A DNA stretch of 64,000 bases from Psettodes erumei (taxonomy: Eukaryota; Chordata; Actinopteri; Pleuronectiformes; Psettodidae): NCBI GenBank assembly GCA_016785225.1, contig JAFBJZ010000224.1, positions 1,321,001 through 1,385,000 on the forward strand, given 5' to 3'. The position numbers and the translations under genes are program-made. How positions within the stretch are numbered: the stretch's first letter is position 1; the number at the start of each line of letters is the position of its first letter. The notes beneath the pieces are model-generated. The model ran no database searches. It worked only from the letters and a program-made list of their open reading frames with translations, and was not told the origin of the DNA. Of this stretch, positions 62,021-64,000 are shown piece after piece.

Positions 62021-64000
62021 TTGAAGAACATAGTACTATTTTTATACATATACTTTATCCTTCTCAGTCTATAAATGTGTATACAACCGTGCAGTGCTGC
62101 TGCTGCTAGCATATGCAGATGCAGGTTTGCAAAATAACCTTCAATTAAAAATCTCTTAAGTCCTAATAATTTAAATTCATTATCATATTGGGTTTATGTG
62201 CATTTTAAAGCAGATGAGCTGCTCAAGAATGAGATTTGAGGCAAACCCTGTATTTGATGCAGAAGGAAAGCAATTTGCAGTATCAGCAGTCAGGCACTGA
62301 CAAGTATCTCATCTAATCATTTTTAACCAGGCCATTCAATAGTGCCTTACTGCCTGTCAACTGAGTAATGTCTCCTGGGCGGTTCCTCTCTCCTCCCACT
62401 GGAGTTGGCATAATTTGACCAAACATACAATAAGGGTGTCCCCGTGGGACTTAAAGGCACAACTACAGCTTATCCTTTCTGTGGACATCTCTCCTTGAAT
62501 AATCGCAACGGGGGAAAAGCGTAGCCAATTAAACTGCGCCGTGTAATGAGAGGCAACAGATCATGCAGTGTGAAATTTCTGTCTCACCCAGGCAGCGGCA
62601 GGGAGGAGAGTGAGCGAGTGAAAAGGAATCTCTGCGAGGCTCTCTGATCGTGTTATTTTTCGGCTCTCCAAGGGGCATGAGGAAGAGGGTAGGAAAATCT
62701 TATTTGGAAGGTGTACTTAAAGAAATCCATGTAGGCATAAATCCTGACATCATCAAGTCTACTCAGCGGCCGCCCCCGGCCCCCAGCCCCCCAACCCCGC
62801 TACCCCACTCTCTTGTACTAACTATCCGACGGAGGCAGAGATAAAAGTGGAATAACAGATGACTGCATAAGGAGCAAATGAGATCGGGCTTAAGAGGAGT
62901 TAAATTTTGCGATGACATATACTGGACGGTGTCTGTTCACCGTCACCGTGCCTCTAAGATTCAGAGGGAGGGAGGGAAACCAGATAAGCTCTTACCTTTC
63001 TCAGCAAGTGACCACTCCAAATTCCACTGTCACGCTACCACTCTGTTGTACATTAATTATAAACACTTAACTTGAAATATCCTTCATCACGGCTGAAGTG
63101 ATGGAGGGGAATGCGGTAATTAATTAGCCGGTGAGAGAATGACGAATGATGGGAAAGACAGCACCAAAGGAGTAATACGGCTAAGAAGAGACAGACTGCT
63201 GGGGATGTTATGATGGATGCTGTATAAACACCTCGTAAATTTCCGGGGACCCTCCAGTAATTGTGTGCGGCCACGTATGTGTGTGAGAATACATTTTACA
63301 TGTTCGGCGGCGGGTCGGGATGGGCACGGCACCGTTGGCAACCAGGTCTTGGAAAAGCCCATGGGTCTTGCTGTGGCGTGAGAGCGTTTTCACCTCTCAA
63401 TGGAGGCTTTCATTCTCATTTGCCATAACTAATAAACCACGCTAAAGCTGTGTGTCACAATAAATCTCAGCTCCTCGAACGGCATGACTCACTTGATGGC
63501 GCAGAGGAGCCAAAGAGGGAGCGAGCGAGTGTGTGTGAACAAGTGTGCAAGGGGGTGAGTTAATGAGCGAGCGAGCAAACAAGCAAGAGAGAGGGCGGAG
63601 TGACAGAGGAGTGACAGATGTGGAGTGTGAGAGAGTATTAGGTGAGAAAGACGACTCTCCAAAGACGGACTTTGAGCACTCACTCCATCACTCCGCCAAA
63701 TGTAAATCAGCTGTGACAAGAGGAGCTTAGGGCATAAAGATTCCCAATCGGAATCAAGCATGGAGAGGGCTGCAGGTGAGAAGGTGGGGATATAAGCTTT
63801 CTGGCCGGGGCTGAGAGAGCGCCCCGAGGCACTCCATGGAGATGAATGGTTTAGACCATTAACCCCACTGCAGAATCTCAACATACCCCACAGGCACACA
63901 AATGTGCTGCGCCGAGATCAGTGCAGTGTGTCGCACTCTTAAGACCCCCGGTGTGAGACCAAAGCTCCGGCCCAGGGCCAGGTGTTAAGCACGCGAGCGC

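Larger units (their letters stand above)
48576..64000 (-). other. Upstream ptprd intron or 5' flank
   Basis: 15.4 kb with no recognised exon on either strand. In mammals this part of PTPRD is a very long intron upstream of Ig1, so this is probably intronic. It has AT-rich stretches dense in TAAT/ATTA (56560-56740), a (TA)n at 58842-58865, a G-rich patch at 60126-60154, an A run at 61369-61387 and C runs at 50972-50983. No signal-peptide exon was identified. Confidence 0.5.

Overview
The window looks like teleost fish genomic DNA: spliced protein-coding exons, GT-AG introns, many (CA)n/(TG)n microsatellites, AT-rich introns and no bacterial gene density. It holds one recognisable gene, on the minus strand: a type IIa (LAR-family) receptor protein tyrosine phosphatase, best matched to PTPRD (PTP-delta). 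The assignment rests on remembered protein sequences of PTPRD, PTPRS and PTPRF; no search was run. The most PTPRD-like parts are the membrane exon, the end of the last FN3 repeat and the KRAES juxtamembrane exon. Whether it is ptprda or ptprdb cannot be told.

Reading from high to low coordinate (5' to 3' of the gene), I place 23 exons with matching phases: Ig1 (48575-46309), Ig2 with microexons meA3 (9 bp), meA6 (18 bp) and meB (12 bp) (29758-24363), Ig3 (21357-21088), FN3 repeats 1-8 (19899 to about 12351) with the 27-bp alternative exon meC/LASE-c in FN5, the membrane-proximal cleavage region with an R-F-R-R furin-type site (11328-9090), the transmembrane exon (8191-8030), and two juxtamembrane exons (5018-4906, 2330-2233). 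The signal-peptide exon and 5'UTR are not recognised in the 15.4 kb upstream. The two phosphatase domains (D1, D2) lie beyond position 1. About 4.03 kb of coding sequence, some 1,345 residues, is present.

The extracellular exons build a synaptic and axonal adhesion receptor. Ig1 carries the basic KKGKK loop that binds heparan and chondroitin sulfate proteoglycans. The Ig2/Ig3 microexons set which postsynaptic partners are bound (IL1RAPL1, IL1RAP, Slitrks, SALMs). FN repeats form the stalk, and the cytoplasmic part recruits liprin-alpha and related scaffolds.

The points most worth checking are: (1) a one-base surplus in the transmembrane exon that breaks the reading frame just before the membrane segment, probably an assembly error; (2) a CpG-rich block with a strong splice donor just upstream of an exon starting with a good-context ATG, a possible internal promoter for a cytosolic phosphatase form; (3) the intact microexon set with its regulatory signals; (4) a foldback repeat at 43.3-43.6 kb; (5) a possible antisense noncoding exon at 39.8 kb. 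No second protein-coding gene, RNA gene or CRISPR array was found, and I see no undescribed system with strong support.
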